5,479 nucleotides of DNA from JBCCYM01 sp039190005. Lineage in GTDB: Bacteria > Pseudomonadota > Gammaproteobacteria > UBA12402. The translations under genes were made by a program, and so were the position numbers. Positions 5,323 through 5,479 of the stretch are shown here, one piece after another. Below the pieces are notes generated by a model. The model saw only the letters and a program-made list of their open reading frames with translations, was not told where the DNA came from and made no database searches. The DNA is taken from contig JBCCYM010000087.1 in the NCBI GenBank assembly GCA_039190005.1, forward strand, positions 1-5,479. The letters run 5' to 3'. Every line of letters begins with the position of its first letter. The stretch's first letter is position 1.

Positions 5323-5396
5323 GTCGAGTCAACCGAGAGAGTTTCACCCTCAGTTGCTCACAGAACCGTACGTGACAGTCTCCCGTCATACGGCTC
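5323..5396 (-). ncRNA. Group II intron domains V and VI (right copy)
   Basis: The fold is the same as in the left copy: a 9-bp helix with AGC triad, AC bulge, 5-bp helix and GAGA tetraloop for domain V, then a domain VI hairpin with bulged branch-point A at 5329. The only change is at 5338, where C becomes T on the intron strand. It converts a G-C pair of the domain VI stem to G·U and so leaves the fold intact. Confidence 0.9.
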
Positions 5397-5478
5397 TTCT
5401 TGCTCGAACCGGTGGTTTGATGCCAATTGCCCAATGTGCAAATAACTTTGGGTGTTTGGCTGCCTGATTGCCTAACCA
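5386..5478 (-). CDS. Group II intron maturase/reverse transcriptase, C-terminal fragment (right copy)
   Basis: These are the same 30 C-terminal residues as in the left copy, with HPKLFAHWAIG and the terminal RARRAV, and the stop codon (5386-5388) inside domain V. The sequence is identical to the left copy in this segment, which points to recent duplication or movement. The catalytic domains lie beyond the window edge. Confidence 0.75.
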   Translation of the reverse strand, partial: WLGNQAAKHPKLFAHWAIGIKPPVRARRAV

Positions 5479-5479
5479 A

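Larger units (their letters stand above)
5322..5479. repeat. Terminal inverted repeat, right arm
   Basis: This is the reverse complement of positions 1-158 with one mismatch. The outer end coincides exactly with the window edge, mirroring the left arm, and the inner end coincides with the intron 3' boundary plus one base. Confidence 0.95.
5323..5479 (-). mobile_element. Group II intron, 3'-terminal part (right copy)
   Basis: This is the inverted second copy of the same intron, identical to the left copy over the visible 157 bp except for one transition. Domain V (5363-5396) and domain VI (5326-5359, bulged A at 5329) are intact, and the intron 3' end is at 5323. It is oriented in the same direction as the operon, so any transcript that starts upstream of it would, after splicing, enter the regulator leader. 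The rest of the intron and its 5' exon are outside the window. Confidence 0.88.

Noticed and set aside
5231..5479. Minus-strand 82-codon open frame running in from the right edge
   Set aside because: It crosses domain V, domain VI and the intron boundary in a frame different from the maturase C-terminus, and ends in the promoter region. It is non-coding.
1..5479. Composite transposon or MITE-like element with 158-bp terminal inverted repeats
   Set aside because: The repeat is fully explained by group II intron domains V and VI plus a maturase end. No transposase is present, and target-site duplications cannot be assessed at the window edges.

Overview
The window is a compact, AT-rich bacterial segment. 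Seven genes, one of them a small unrecognised ORF, read leftward on the minus strand, and near-identical inverted copies of the 3' end of a group II intron bound it on both sides. Gene content (a CsrA paralogue, a YheO/DauR-type regulator, an APC permease, a LysE/RhtB exporter and group II introns) suggests a low-GC gammaproteobacterium, possibly a Legionella/Coxiella-like or Piscirickettsia-like lineage. That assignment is an inference from style and composition; nothing in the window fixes the taxon.

Layout from right to left, in the direction of transcription. At 5323-5479 lies the 3' end of a minus-strand group II intron: the C-terminal codons of its maturase, domain V and domain VI. A 129-bp leader (5194-5322) follows, with a TTGACA-type promoter and overlapping small palindromes. 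The gene train is: a YheO-like PAS/HTH regulator (4552-5193); a PhzF-fold isomerase/epimerase (3692-4555, ATGA overlap with the regulator); an unrecognised 52-residue very basic ORF (3466-3624); a short csrA paralogue (3281-3472), whose start overlaps the end of that ORF; an Fe(II)/2-oxoglutarate oxygenase (2447-3262); an APC transporter close to the YveA aspartate:proton symporter group (818-2422); and a LysE/RhtB exporter (173-808). At 1-157 the second intron 3' end lies on the plus strand, facing the first.

The spacing is tight: a 4-bp overlap, a 7-bp overlap, and gaps of 18, 24 and 9 bp. Only the 67 bp between phzF and the small ORF leave real room for a second promoter. The most economical reading is one operon for handling an amino acid or amino-acid-like molecule: sensing or regulation (YheO-like), isomerisation (PhzF-like), hydroxylation or related oxidation (2OG oxygenase), uptake (APC) and export (LysE). 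The unexpected member is CsrA, an RNA-binding post-transcriptional regulator. Paired GGA motifs occur in the leaders of the oxygenase and the permease, so local control by this CsrA is a testable idea. No substrate can be read from the sequence.

No tRNA, rRNA, CRISPR array, transposase or integrase is visible. The window begins and ends at exactly mirrored positions inside the intron repeat, so it may be a whole contig cut at a multicopy intron.
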